The translations under genes were made by a program, and so were the position numbers. Below the pieces are notes generated by a model that did no database searches, was not told the origin of the DNA, and saw only the letters and a program-made list of their open reading frames with translations. DNA of 64,000 nucleotides, taken from positions 124,001 to 188,000 of the forward strand of contig OZ038321.1 of assembly GCA_964035795.1 (NCBI GenBank), read 5' to 3'. Shown here piece after piece: positions 36,725-48,870 of the stretch (within the stretch, counting starts at the first letter, position 1; each line of letters opens with the position of its first letter). Source of the DNA: Pterobdella sp. o SKG-2022 (Eukaryota > Annelida > Clitellata > Hirudinida > Piscicolidae).

Positions 36725-37045
36725 TCTTCCAAAAATTGGCACGAGAGCCACACAACTCTGCGCCATAGCCCTAGAAAAGTCGAAAAAGATTGCACCCGAA
36801 AACCCGCGTCATCAAATTGCTGAGCAGTCATCCCGTCAACGCACGAAAAAGCCCAGCTGGCGAGCCAAGGCCGGAGCAGTATGAGAGTCAATCTTCGGAA
36901 ATACCAGTTCTGCCAAACAGCCAGAACTTCTCCCCCCATGGATGCAGATAGGTGAACATATTTTCGAGACTTCCCGCAGCAAGTCCGGGACGCTGAAGTT
37001 GACAAGAAATAGGCATTGCAACGACTGGAAAAAGGCTGGAACACC

Positions 37046-37560
37046 TTTGACCTGGTTGTGTATACCGACGGATCAGCAACGAGTGGGACCGGAACAGGTG
37101 GTGGTGGAATTATCGTTACCACTGGTCATCTTAGCGACCCTCAAGTTCTCCGCTATTTTGCCATTCCTACCGGCAAATGGTGTTCCTCTTACCAGGTGGA
37201 AATAAAGGCGGTGGTTAAAGCACTTCAAGTAATCCAGGCGGAAGTGCACATTCAGAAAGCCCGAATTGTCAGCGATAGCCAAGCTGTCTTACTTCGCAAT
37301 CAGGCAATGCACCCGTCCCAACCGTGCAACGACAGGGACGAACACACTGTCCTTAAAACACTTTCAATGCTGACGGCACGGAGCTGCCAGATGACCTTTA
37401 CTTGGTGCCAAGGTCATTGTAGCATCACTGACAACGAGCTAGCAGATGCTCAGGCGAAGAAGAGGGCTGACGCTGACCAAACGGACGTTAACCATCACTA
37501 CACCACAGCCAAAGTGGTGATACGCAGAGCAACGAGGGGCGGGCCGGCGTCGCATGAACT
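37046..37560 (+). pseudogene. LINE RNase H domain
   Basis: The four acidic catalytic residues are recognisable: VVYTDGSA (Asp), SSYQVEIKAVVKAL (Glu), ARIVSDSQAV (Asp) and NELADAQAKKRA (Asp), with WCQGH before the last. It remains open to a TAG at about 37,660, after which LGDETAEHVIYKCP (Cys/His tail) continues in another frame. Confidence 0.88.
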
Positions 37561-38866
37561 CACTCAGCGAATCTATGGTGATAGAGGATCGAACGTCAAC
37601 AGAAAAGAAAAAGGCCAACTGGGAAGAAGAGATCAGGTGACTAGGCCGCCTTCGACCTAGTGACCATCTGGAACTCAAATATTGGTTGGCAAAAATCAAC
37701 AGAGAAATTGATACCATCTGTCGAAAAGGTGGCCTAGGTGATGAGACCGCTGAGCATGTCATCTACAAATGTCCTCGTATATCGGCCACCTGCTGAACCC
37801 CCTCCTCCCGACACAATGGCATTAAACCCTAAACTGACTTTGATGATATGGGATAAGTGGAAATCGATGTCAGACTTCTCAAACATTTCACAATCCCAGC
37901 CCCTACTACACTAACTCACTAACCCGCTTTCACTCATCGCTCAGCAACAACAACCATCATCATCATCATCCATATTGATTATTCTCAGCACAAAACAAAA
38001 TAGTAAATCAAAATTAATGTTTGTGAACCCTAAGAAGACGACAATATATCGAGGAACTCCGTTAAAATAAACAACCCATACATTGTCGTGTTTATGATTC
38101 ACCCTTTTGAGGCTAATTATTTACTAAATTAATATAATTATAGAAAACTTGTATGATCCACAACTCAAGCACTCGCTTCCAACCACACAAACTCAACTCA
38201 TATAATTTTTTTATCACATCGAAATTTTATGCTCACCGACCAAACACACGAAAGCCAGTACAAATTTAATGTCATAGTAACAAGCGTGGCTTTTTGGACC
38301 AATCGTTGCACAGTTTTGTTGCTTTATCTTTCTTTTCATCTCTTTAAAAAATTTTATTTTTTTTTATATCTTTATAAATTAATCTTTGATTATTGACGTC
38401 ATTTTCTTTATAATTGTTGTCGTCCAATCAGATTTCCAATAGACTCATGTGATAATTTTCACAAGATTTTTTATCGACGATGACAAATGAGAGAAGAAAT
38501 AATTATTTGGTGAGAAATATAACAGAAAAATATACAAACTGAAAACGCGATGGAAGAATAAAAATGAAATAATAAGAGAAATAATGAATGAATAATAATA
38601 ATAATAATAATAATAATTAAACAATGGAAATAACAAATAATGATTAAATAATAAAAGAAATAATAAATTAATAAAAATAATAATCAAATCTTAAAAATAA
38701 TGAAGAATAAGAAAAATAATCATATAAAAATAGAAAAGCAGTATTGGAAGCCTAAAGCACTTCTACATCACATATACAGGATTTGGTCAAACGAGTTTCC
38801 CAGGCTTTGTCTCAAATGGCTTGGTTTCTTCCACTCTTCCTTCCTCTCTTTTCCCTTGTTCGTGAT

Positions 38867-38947
38867 AGTTGTAGTATTGTTTTTATATTATATTCGTGTG
38901 TTATATAGTTGTAGTATTGTTTTTATATTATATTCGTGTGTTATATA
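38867..38947. repeat. 40-bp perfect tandem duplication
   Basis: Two adjacent copies of a 40-bp unit beginning GTTGTAGTATTGTTTTTAT and ending GTGTTATATA, starting at 38,868 and 38,908. No coding role is seen. Confidence 0.9.
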
Positions 38948-39599
38948 ATAAATGTTTGAAGCCATTATGAAAAAAATCAAAAACAAGCACAACGACTTAA
39001 CATCACACCCACCAATGGTATCCAATTGAACACCAGGTTGATCACGTGAGCCAGGTCAAGGCCATCTTGCGTGTTGTGACCCTCGTACGTGAATCTCATT
39101 AAAGCGATTGTCGGGATGCTCCTCTCGGCGCTGTGACGTCATCAATTTATTATAACTTGCATTTTTTTTATTATTAATAATTATGCCATGAAAAGAAATG
39201 AATATTGTTGTGAAAATATTATATTTCGCAAAATAAAAATGTTTTTATATCAAAGGCGAAGACACCAACCATTTCCTGATCAAACTCACAGCGCCTCCAC
39301 TGCCAGGCATAAACAAGCCACCTCCTCCTTTTGTTGTTGATGTTATAATTATTATTGAGAAATTATTGATAATTGATAGTATTTGTAACATTATTATTTT
39401 AATTTGAAGGTTATCCATTATTGTTACTATTTTTAGCTCTACCAGTATTATTTTTGTCAATTTATGGACAGCCTAAATAGGTATTCAAATCCCTGATTCA
39501 CCACCTGGTCTCTCCTCCAACAGAGGGACTGAATTCTTCAACATAGGGTGGAGATGCTTTAATGAGTCACTCAGAATGTACCTGCATTGAGTTCTGGAA

Positions 39600-39720
39600 A
39601 GTGGTGTGGTGGTGATGAGGATGATCATGATATGGCGAATATGATGATGATGATGATGAGGGTGGTGATGATGATGAAAATGGTGTGATGATGATGAAGA
39701 CGGTGATGATGATGATAGTC
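39600..39720. repeat. GATGAT/GGTGAT-rich tract
   Basis: Irregular GAT and GGTGAT triplets; low complexity with no frame of interest. Confidence 0.8.
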
Positions 39721-40603
39721 TACCTCCTTATTTTCCTACCCACTAAGTTGTTGATCAGTTCGTTCACATGCGATCACACCACACAACAACACAACCTTGA
39801 AGAAACCAACCTTCTTCACCCAATCAGCTATCTCATCCATGAATTGCTTCTGTTTATTGGTCGGGTTGAAAACAACCCAATAATTATATCGAAAGAGGGA
39901 TAATAAAACACCAAAGTGGAGAATTATGAACAATAATGACATAATAATTAATATTATTTCTTCATTAGTTTTCCAACATCAACTTTGAAGGATTTCAATG
40001 CAAACATTAAAAATTTGTAGCAAATGTGCCCCCAGTATGGGATTCCCTTAAAATTATCAATTTGGATTTTTTGACAGTACTAATGGTTATTTTTAATAAC
40101 AAAAAGAATAATAAAAGGACTTATTTTTTTATTATTATAATAATGAAAATATTTATTATTGTTATGATTAACCCTGATGATAGGAGCTCTGAGTTGCAGC
40201 ACCAGCAACTTGTTCACCTCACTCTCATATGCTTTAGTGGTGGGTTATTATGATTATTATTATTTATATATATATATATATATTTATTTATTTAATTAAT
40301 TGTCATTTCTATTATTAATTTGGACACTTTTTTTATTATCACTCATATTATTATTATTATACTTTTGTTATTAATTTTATTACTAATATTTCTATTATTA
40401 CTGTAGCTACACCCAAAATAGAGCAATCACACACACCATCACAAGACGTCACTTTGACCCCATTATGGCAACCAACCATGGCAGCCTGGTGTTGTGACAT
40501 CACATGACCTACAAATCTAAATGCCATGATTTTATTGGTTGAAATAATGTAGGTGAGACATAACAGTGGAGATAATGAGATAAAATTAATAATGTTAAAA
40601 GTG

Positions 40604-41345
40604 ATAACATGAAACCAATGATGGTGGAGGTGATGGCATGAAACCAATGATGGTGGAGATGATGACATGAAACCAATGATGGTGGAGATGATGACATGAA
40701 ACTAATGATGGTGGAAATGATGACATGAAACCAATGATGGTGGAGATGATAACATGAAACCAATGATGGCATATATGATGGTGGAGATGACGACATGAAA
40801 CCAATGATGGTGGAGATGATGACATGAAACTAATGATGGTGGAAATGATGACATGAAACCAATGATGGTGGAGATGATGACATGAAACTAATGATGGTGG
40901 AAATGATGACATGAAACCAATGATGGTGGAGATGACAACATGAAACCAATGATGGCATATATGATGGTGGAGATGACGACATGAAACCAATGATGGTGGA
41001 GATGATGACATGAAACTAATGATGGTGGAAATGATGGCATGAAACCAATGATGGTGGAGATGATGACATGAAACTAATGATGGTGGAAATGATGACATGA
41101 AACCAATGATGGTGGAGATGATGACATGAAACCAATGATGGTGGAGGTGATGGCATGAAACCAATGATGGTGGAGATGATGACATGAAACTAATGATGGT
41201 GGAAATGATGACATGAAACCAATGATGGTGGAGATGATAACATTAAACCAATGATGGCATATATGATGGTGAAGATGACGACATGAAACCAATGATGGTG
41301 GAGATGATAACATGAAACTAATGATGGTGGAGATGATGGCATGAA
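40604..41345. repeat. 29-bp minisatellite
   Basis: About 25 copies of a 29-bp unit (ATGATGGTGGAGATGATGAC then ATGAAACCA). A longer variant with GGCATATATGATGG recurs at about 40,766, 40,953 and 41,257, showing higher-order duplication. Three units equal 87 bp, so one minus frame runs through as a 29-residue super-repeat (SSSPPSLVSCHHLHHHWFHV...). This is arithmetic, not evidence of a gene. Confidence 0.95.
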
Positions 41346-42229
41346 AATAATGATGATGAGAGTGATGATAAATGAGCAATGATGGCGAGGGTGACATGTG
41401 TAATGATGGTAAACCTACTTGGCTTCGAGGTTCTCAATGATGTAACTCACTGCTATTTGATCAACATTGCCTACCGAGATGGTGGGCTGTGAATGGTGTG
41501 ATGGATGATAGAATGGAGAAATATAATGCAGTGATGAATGAGATGAAAAAAAATGGGGTTGAGCGATGGGTGATAGGATGATATGCAGAAAATTATTCAC
41601 GTTTTTTTGAAAGACTTTTTATAACAAATGTAAAATAACAAACCATAAGCAAAGTCCATTCTTTCCAATTACTTGAATCTTTATTGAAAAGAAACTTCAT
41701 GTTTCAAACAAAGTGTAAAAGCGAACTTAGATATAACTGGAATGCTCATACTCCTGATAAACATTTCTACAAGATTTGCATGGCGTTAAACGCCTACCAT
41801 TTAAAACTTAAAAATTTTAACTCACCACATTTAGAAAAAACTGGAAACATTCTTATCAAAAACTGAAACGAAGAAACATTAAAACACATTGAATTTCTTA
41901 TTTTGGCAAAGCTTGTTGAGTGATTCGATATCATCAGGTAACTAATGTTCGTCAAAATGGAAAGTACAAGTATTTTCGTGTTTCATGATCCTCAATTTTG
42001 AGGCCACCTATTGACAAACTAAGACGAAAATGTTAGAAAGCCAACCTATTGGAAACGGAAAAAAATATTTTTTTTAAATTATTTAAAATGACTTTAAAAA
42101 ATTAGTGAAAAAATAAACTAAAAAAATGATAAACTCATAATAAAGATTATAAAAACAGCAATAATTGATGATGTGATTGAATGACAAAATAACTTCAAAT
42201 ATTAAATTCACAATTATAATAATTATAAA

Positions 42230-45200
42230 TCAAGAAGTCTGGTAGGCTTGGAGGATAGTGGCGCAGAGACTAAGAAGTTGCAGGCCTTCATCTGCCCCGT
42301 CCAACAGAGCCTTGTCTACCTCCTGGAAACATGGTTTTATTGTTGTGCTTATTATTATTATTAATTTTAGAAACATTTGTTCTTTTGCGAATTTGAATTT
42401 CATACAGTGAAAACTTCAGATTATAAGGATATTAGAAGAAAACGTAGAAAAAATTTGTATTGAGCTAAAATTGTCAACAAGCATTTTTATTCCTATTCTG
42501 CAACCAACACCCCCACTCACAGCGATCAACCCCCACTCACAGCGATCTTGAAAGAGATGGAACTTTTGGCAGAATCATTCAATTGACGATCTGAGAGGAG
42601 TTTGGGTAGGAGTTGGTGCAGAAGTTGAGAAACTGGGTAGCCCTCGAGTAAAAAGTTCTGTAAAATGGGGTAGAAGAAGGGAAGGTGATAGTGTGATGAT
42701 GTGTTGTAAAGATGATGTTGGCAGATCGTCATGATTCTGAATGTTGATAACGATACAATAATTCTTGGAAACACACACCATCACACCAAACATGACCTAC
42801 AAACCTTGGAAACTCGGATGACCTCCTGGTATGACCCTGACCTACATGCCTCCAGCACTCCCAACAACATGCTGTCCTCAATCAGCTGTGAAGGGTGCGA
42901 TTGGTTGAAGGTGATTGATAATTTGGGGCAATAAAATCAAAGTTTAACATCAGATATGAACCATGCGAACAACCAAAACCACTGACTGCACCACACACAA
43001 TCGATAAAACCACAATAGCAAACCTCCACCATCCAAAATTCCTACTCTAGCACACTCCAAAATTCTCCACCCCCCTAGCACACCCCTTCAACCACTTACC
43101 CCAGACACATCAAGCACATCTTGTTCACCCACATTGCCTCCCACAACCACTCTTGCACAAGTTTGTAATGTTGTGATTGCTCTCCTCAAATCACCCTCTG
43201 CAACCTCCATTAAGGTTGATAGGCACTGTAGTGGTGCAGTGGGTTGTTGTTGTTTTTGTTGGGTTGTTGATGTTGTTTTTGTGCTATTATTTGTCCCAAG
43301 ATCTTCTTGTTATAAACTATGGTTACATGACACATTATCCTTCAAATAATTCTCAAATATTATTCCCTACCTCCTCACCAATCTTCACCTCCTCCTTCTC
43401 ACAGATGAATTTCAACCTCGCCTGCATGACGTCACAAGGCAGACTTTTGAATCTGAACTTGGCACAACGAGATGCAATTGGCTCGATGATGCGACTCACA
43501 TAGTTACACACCAAACAGAATCTGGTTGTTCTCGACTCTTTCTCCATTATTCTGCGGAGAGCTGCCTGATGGTGTTGTAGGTGGATGAGGGTGAAATGTG
43601 GTGTTGTAGGTGGATGAGGGTGAAATGTGGTTTTGTAGGTGGATGAGGGTGGAATGTTGTGGTTAGAAGAGGGTGGAATGTTGTAGGTGGATGACATAAG
43701 TCTTGATGATTACTCCACACTTTGTGATCAAATATTGAGGTTCAGTTGCTTTCTTTGGCGCTTTATAAAATGTCATTATTATTTGAAAATAAAACAATGG
43801 AATATAACAAAACAATAATATTAGTAAAAATAATAATAATAACAATGACTCACCTGGGCGGCATGAGTCATGCAGTCTGCCTCGTCAAGAATCACTAACT
43901 TCAAAGCAGGGCAGTGTTGGCCCTTGCTGTTCATAACAATAAAAATAAGAGAAATAATAAAATTGAAAGCATTTAATTATATTAATATAATTAGATTATA
44001 CTGTTGTACATGTGCCAGTAACTGAAGTTGACAACAGTTGGTCTAGGTTACTGATACTACAATAGTGATGTATAAGAAAGCCATTTTATTTGTGACAAAT
44101 TTCATAAACTCCCAGCCTGAGCTAACGTCCAACTTGAAATTATCCATTTCAAGATCCATGTTTCCATACTTGGCAATTTTTCTTGCCATTGTTAAAAAAA
44201 AGAAAGATTATCCACCGAGCCAAACGACAATGATACCAGAATATCAGTTTCTCAATATGTGCTAACCAAGTCTAATGTTATCCAGGTTGTAGCAGAAAAG
44301 CAGCCTCAACTTGGAGACACTTTCTGGTGCAGGTCAACCTCATGGCCAGAACCATTTTTATTTATGTTTTTTGTTTCACCATCCTTAATATTCCACAAAA
44401 CTGCACCAGACACCTGTTGGTGATGGAATGCACAGAGGTATGTGAAAAGTCTTTCACTTTGTTCCTCACCACATTTATCCCTCGCTCATCCGAGGCATTT
44501 AGTTCTAGCAGTCTCTCTCTGTACATGTCTCTGTATGTGTGTATGGGTGAATGTTTTTGTGTTTATGGGTGGATATTTGCACGTGTCTGTATGTATATTT
44601 GTATTGCAGTGTCTTTGGTATTTAAAACACTGCATACATTTTTATATGAATGAAAACACTTTCAGGAGTTCATTTATTCCACGAAGGTTTTCATAGAATA
44701 AACTTACATTATCATGTGAAGGTACAAATTATGAAAAGCTTTGTGGAATAAAATAAACTCCTAAGTGTTCTCATTTAAATTATTATATTTGGCTTGAAGA
44801 ACTATAATGACACATTTTTATGTTGGGAAAAAGCATTAATACTGATACAAAAGAGTCATTTATCTCACCCAAAAAGATCTCGAGCCATGGCAAGAATGGT
44901 GGATGTTTTACCTGTGCCTGGAGGTCCATAAAAAAGGAGGTTTGGAAACTGGGTAAGAGTTTTGGAAGTTATATTCTATATTTATTTTTTTAATAATATT
45001 TTTATGAAACCAACAATAAAAAAATAAGATAAATAAAATAAAATTATTCAAAAAAAAAATAACATCTTGATTGACAAAAGACTTTTTGAGGACAGTCAAA
45101 ACTTCATCTTGATGTTGGATTTCTGACATGCTGGTGGGTCGACTGTGGTAGGAGGTGGTGGTGTGAGGAAGGATGATGACGGAATGAGAGAAATAATGGG

Positions 45201-45850
45201 GTGGTGATGAGGGAATAAGATAAATGATGGAGTGAGAGAAATGATGGGAATGAGGTGCTTTGTGGATGAATAGAATATTTGTGATAATGATGGTTTGAAA
45301 ACATCCTCAGACAACGATAATTGTTGAATTATTGTGTCTTTGAATAGTGATGTGGTAGGATTTTATAGATTATTATTATTGTGCTGCTCATAGAAGAATT
45401 AATTTAAACAAATAATGAATATAATATTTCAAATTTAACAATTTGAAATGAAAACTTTTTGAATTCCAGGAAGCTTTTTGTATCTTTCTAATTTATCGAG
45501 CCAAAAGTAAATATTCGAATGAAACACTTTTAGAAGCTCATTTTATTCCACAAAGCTTTTCGTAAGCTGAACTTACATTTTCAAGTGGAGGTACAAATAT
45601 TACTTTTTGTATCTCCACTTGATACAGTGAATTCAACTTACGGTGAGCTTAATGGACTTAAATTAACTTTAAAAAATGTTTTCGTTTGAATATTCATGTT
45701 TGGCTCAAAAAATGAAAATAAGGGCTGCAGAACCCAACATGTCTAAGCGTTTTCAACGTCAAGAACCAAGTACGAAATAAAAATTAAGTTTATAATTATG
45801 AAAACTTACTATTTCTCAACCCAAGGCTTGTTGGCAGCTTTTGGCTTCAT
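42230..45850 (-). CDS. RFC4: Replication factor C subunit 4 (clamp-loader ATPase), complete
   Basis: RFC4 is an AAA+ subunit of the five-part nuclear clamp loader that places PCNA on primed DNA. Ten exons join in phase: 45850-45810, 45142-45064, 44948-44869, 44530-44414, 43926-43854, 43565-43371, 43225-43100, 42885-42805, 42657-42541, 42322-42230. The product is 333 residues (human about 363). Visible motifs are PWVEKYRP (N-terminal RFC box), GPPGTGKT (Walker A, residues 48-55), [15 protein letters not shown] (Walker B, 118-123), the SRC arginine-finger box (162-164), EGDLRRAI, and the C-terminal collar ending [15 protein letters not shown], the signature separating RFC4 from other small subunits. 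Introns 1 and 3 contain MITE copies. The gene diverges from XPNPEP1, 1.1 kb away. Confidence 0.96.
42508..42547. repeat. 20-bp tandem duplication over the RFC4 exon 9 donor
   Basis: CCCCACTCACAGCGATC occurs twice, 20 bp apart, so the exon-intron border ATCGCT|GTGAGT is duplicated. The upstream donor (42,540) keeps the RFC4 frame; use of the second would add 20 nt and shift the frame. Confidence 0.9.
44648..44799. mobile_element. MITE-like palindromic element in RFC4 intron 3
   Basis: The left part (GAATGAAAACACTTTCAGGA...) and right part (GGAATAAAATAAACTCCTAA...) are inverted copies with a short centre (AAGGTACAAATT). It shares sequence with 45,498-45,706 and 29,594-29,698, and the outer ends are shortened. 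Confidence 0.75.
45498..45706. mobile_element. MITE-like palindromic element in RFC4 intron 1 (fullest copy)
   Basis: Terminal inverted repeats start GAGCCAAAAGTAAATATTCG and end TTCATGTTTGGCTC. The two roughly 100-bp arms meet at GGAGGTACAAATATT / TTTTTGTATCTCC. The element is about 209 bp, has no ORF and could fold into one long hairpin. Confidence 0.8.
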
Positions 45851-46953
45851 CTTTGAAATGAATATTTAGATAAGCGACAAATACTGCGAGCGCCAAAGTT
45901 TTGTGAGACGCTTAAAAGTAGACTTACTTACTTCAGAAATATCGGAATTACCAAAAATTTTATTTATTTATTAATTATTTTTGAAACAAGTTTTTTAGCA
46001 AAATTTTATAATGAAATCATGGAAATTTTTCAAATTGCAAATAGTCAATGACAGAAATGTTGAGCACCTCATTATTGTGACAGACACTTCTTTAATTATC
46101 GTGTGGAAAATAAAATTTATTGAAAAACAAAATTTTAATAACGAAATCAGAAATTTTCAATTTTCTAAATTCAAAAAATAGGGTGAGTTCTGAAAAGTAA
46201 AAGCTTTCTTGGTAACCACATAACGATAAAACACCAAGTTTTTTCATAGTTTATCAGTAGCACCACAGTAACGAAACTCTCTTTCCCTATTTGAACAAAT
46301 TTTCACATCTCATATATTTTAATGAAGTACAATAGCCGGAATCTAAAAGTAGGACGACAAACACAAAGTAATTTAATCAATAAATACTTTGTGTTTGTTG
46401 TCATTACTTTCATATATTTTAGCTCTCAATTGGTTTGGATATCAAGCTGAAATGGGCTTTTTTTGCTTCAAAAAGATAATTTATTCTCGTATTTTTTTCA
46501 AACTTGAAATCTGGTTGCCCATAGCTACAGATATAGCACAATAGAACATTTATAGACATCACATTCCTGCCTCCATGCAGGAATAATTTCAAGCCATTTG
46601 CGAGTTTAAAAAATTAATTTCGGAAAATATTATTTAAAAGAATTTGGTAAGAAAGAGAATAAACGGCTAAAAATGTTGATGAATCATTATTGACTGCGAT
46701 ATGAAGTCAATCTTCTATTGTGGCCGTTATTGATTGATAGACCTTTGTATTCCCAACTGTTTCTGAAATTTATTATCAACTAAATATAATTGGAAATCGT
46801 TAAGGGAGGATGGATATATATGACAGGAAATTCATGGGATGATTTAGTTTTGTCATTTTGAAATGAAATAAAGAATATTATGAAAACTTCAAATCATTCT
46901 AAAGAAATTTTTTAATTGAAAACAATTTTTTTTGAATTAAAAAAGTTTGAAAG
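45851..46953. promoter_or_regulatory. Shared RFC4/XPNPEP1 divergent promoter interval
   Basis: The two start codons face away from each other across 1.1 kb of AT-rich DNA with no exon. A near-perfect 18-bp inverted repeat lies at 46,353-46,402. No TATA box or initiator can be assigned with confidence. Confidence 0.45.
46353..46402. repeat. 18-bp inverted repeat with 14-nt loop
   Basis: GACGACAAACACAAAGTA (46,353-46,370) pairs with TACTTTGTGTTTGTTGTC (46,385-46,402) with one G-T type mismatch. It could be a cruciform, a small foldback element or chance in AT-rich DNA. Confidence 0.7.
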
Positions 46954-48870
46954 ATGTCGTCATCAGCGATCCAAGTATTGAGGGAAGACATGCAGACCCA
47001 CCAACCTTCTCTCAACGCCTACATCTTCACCTCGGATGACCCTCACTGCACTCAGCATCTCAGCGACTGGGAAGGCTTAGGAACTCCCTCTGTGGTGGTG
47101 ATTACTGCCACCAGAGCTGCTTTGTGGGCAAATGAGGCGGGGCTTGTAAGACCTTTTATCGATGTGGATGATGGTGATTGGTGCGTCATAAAAAGGGAAG
47201 GTTTCGACGTTGAGTCGTATGTTGATTGGATAGCTGGAGATCCTTCCCCTATCATTAATGTTGGATTCCACCCGCTCTACATCAGCCAGATTATGTGGGA
47301 AAAACTGAAAATCAAATTGGATTACATAAGCAAAAAATTGATTCCTGTTGATTTTCCAAATCCTTTCGTGGACCAATCATTGAGCACTACGTCCTCTCCC
47401 TTGTTCATTCAACCAATCACATACTCTGGTGTGAAATGGGAAGATAAAGTGGTGAAATTGAGGGATGAAATGGAGAGATGGGGATGTGGCTTGATGGTGG
47501 TGGATGGACTTGAAGATGTAGCATGGATGTTGAATTTAAGAGGGAGGGACGTTCCTTTTTCTCTCCTTTTTCAGGCATTTGTCTTCCTCCTGGCTGACTC
47601 CATGCAGTTCGTTGGAACTCTTTTTATTATATTTAAATTGCTGAACCATATTTGAAAAAATGCATTTTATTTTGTGATTGGAAAAATATGTTTTTCATAC
47701 AAACTCATCAAACCCTCCAGCATCTGCGTGCATGAAAACAAAATGGATGACCAAGTGATAGAGCACCTGACGTCATCACATTGTCACGTCATCATGCATT
47801 CTTACAACCAAGCCATTCCCATCTTCAAACATCTTGTGACGTCATCTCAAAATGCTTCTCACAACAAGATCTGGTTGTCTCCTACCTCGAGCCACATCTT
47901 CTTCAGCATGGTGCCTGGCATGAGATGTTTCAGAAGAAAAAGTGAGGTGAGTGTGATGAAGATGGTCAAGAACTCAGTGGAGCTGGAAGGAATGAAGAGA
48001 TGTCATGTCCGTGATGGGGTGGCCACGTGTCAGTTCTTGTACTGGTTGGAGGCCCGAGTTAAGAGTGGGATGGTGGTGCCTCAAAAGAAAGCCGCTGAAC
48101 AACTTGAAAAGTTCCAGAGGAAACAAGACTTGTTTGATAGTTGTAGTTTTAAGACGATATGCTTATCGGGTCCAAACTCCTCTATAACCCACTACAACCC
48201 CACAAACAACAAGGACTACTCCATAGACCAGCACCACATCTGCTTCATAGATGCAGGTGCTCACTATAGGGATGGCACCACGGATCAGGCAAGAACCTTT
48301 CATTTGGGCACACCTTCTACCCTTCACAAACAGGCATTCACTCTTATCTTGAAGTCATACATCGCGTTACAAACTTCAGTCTTCCCTGATGGCACCAATG
48401 CTTGCACTCTCGACTCTTTAGCCAAACAGCCATTATGGAAAGCAGGACTCGACACACACACCGGACTCTCTCACGCAGTAGGATCTTCAACATGTGTCAT
48501 TCAAGGCCCTTTCGGCATCAGCAGCACTATGAGAAAACATGACGTCAGTATGAGGGAGGGCATGGTGGTGAGCATTGAGCCAGGATATTATGAGAAAGGC
48601 AAGTTTGGGATGAGGTTTGAGAATTTGGTGGAAGTGGTGACAGCAGAGACCAAGTACAACTTCGAAAGAACCAAGTTTTTGACTTTTCGACCCTTGACGC
48701 TGCTTCCAATCCAACGTGACCTGATCGTGAAGGAGGTGCTGACGGAAGTCGAGGTAAAGTGGGTGGATGAGTACCACAAAAGGGTGAGTGAGATGGTGAG
48801 TGAAGAGATGAGAAAGCGTGGTTTGGAGCGAGAAATGTTATGGCTGCAGCAACAGACACGCCCCCTATGA
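46954..48870 (+). CDS. XPNPEP1: Xaa-Pro aminopeptidase 1-like protein (M24B), two exons, complete
   Basis: Cytosolic aminopeptidase P removes the N-terminal residue of peptides with proline in position 2, using two metal ions. Exons 46954-47606 and 47721-48870 join over a 114-bp GT-AG intron to 600 residues (human about 623). Blocks matching the family include VKWEDKVVKLRDEM, AWMLNLRGRDVPF, KNSVELEGMKRCH, GPNSSITHYNP, DAGAHYRDGTTD, EPGYYE and FENLVEV, then NFERTKFLTFRPLTLLPIQ. All five metal ligands are present (D395, D406, H469, E504, E518) and so is H375. Two conserved active-site histidines are replaced (T465, I478), and the N-domain GFDGSAG-type loop is altered, so activity is uncertain. 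It is intron-poor beside intron-rich neighbours. A poly(A) signal AATAAA lies at 48,970. Confidence 0.93.

Larger units (their letters stand above)
34321..37975 (+). mobile_element. Degenerate non-LTR retrotransposon (I/Ingi-like LINE with RNase H)
   Basis: In order the element carries zinc-finger modules, an APE-type endonuclease, a reverse transcriptase, an RNase H domain and a C-terminal Cys/His segment, all on the plus strand but in shifting frames. Its GC content is clearly higher than that of its surroundings. Frameshifts, in-frame stops (for example near 34,525 and 35,533) and a large deletion between endonuclease and RT (about 35,800-35,910) show it is dead. The order EN-RT-RNase H fits the I superfamily. 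It ends in a (CAT)n-like tail at about 37,955-37,975. Clade assignment is tentative. Confidence 0.9.
37976..42229. other. AT-rich intergenic interval between LINE and RFC4
   Basis: No exon is supported. The interval contains a 40-bp duplication (38,867), a GAT-rich tract (39,600), a 29-bp minisatellite (40,604) and two TGACGTCA palindromes (38,394 and 39,134). Confidence 0.55.

Noticed and set aside
40509..41397. Minus-strand His/Ser/Pro frames with a 29-residue period
   Set aside because: Three 29-bp units make 87 bp, so open frames arise by arithmetic; no start context or splice structure is seen.
44327..44696. Plus-strand ORFs with hydrophobic segments at 44.3-44.7 kb
   Set aside because: They overlap RFC4 exon 4 on the opposite strand, which encodes the conserved ELNASDERG block.
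47607..47720. Frame break in XPNPEP1 suggesting a pseudogene
   Set aside because: The interruption has GT-AG ends and its removal restores the conserved order around DSM-ICVHEN, so it is a 114-bp intron.
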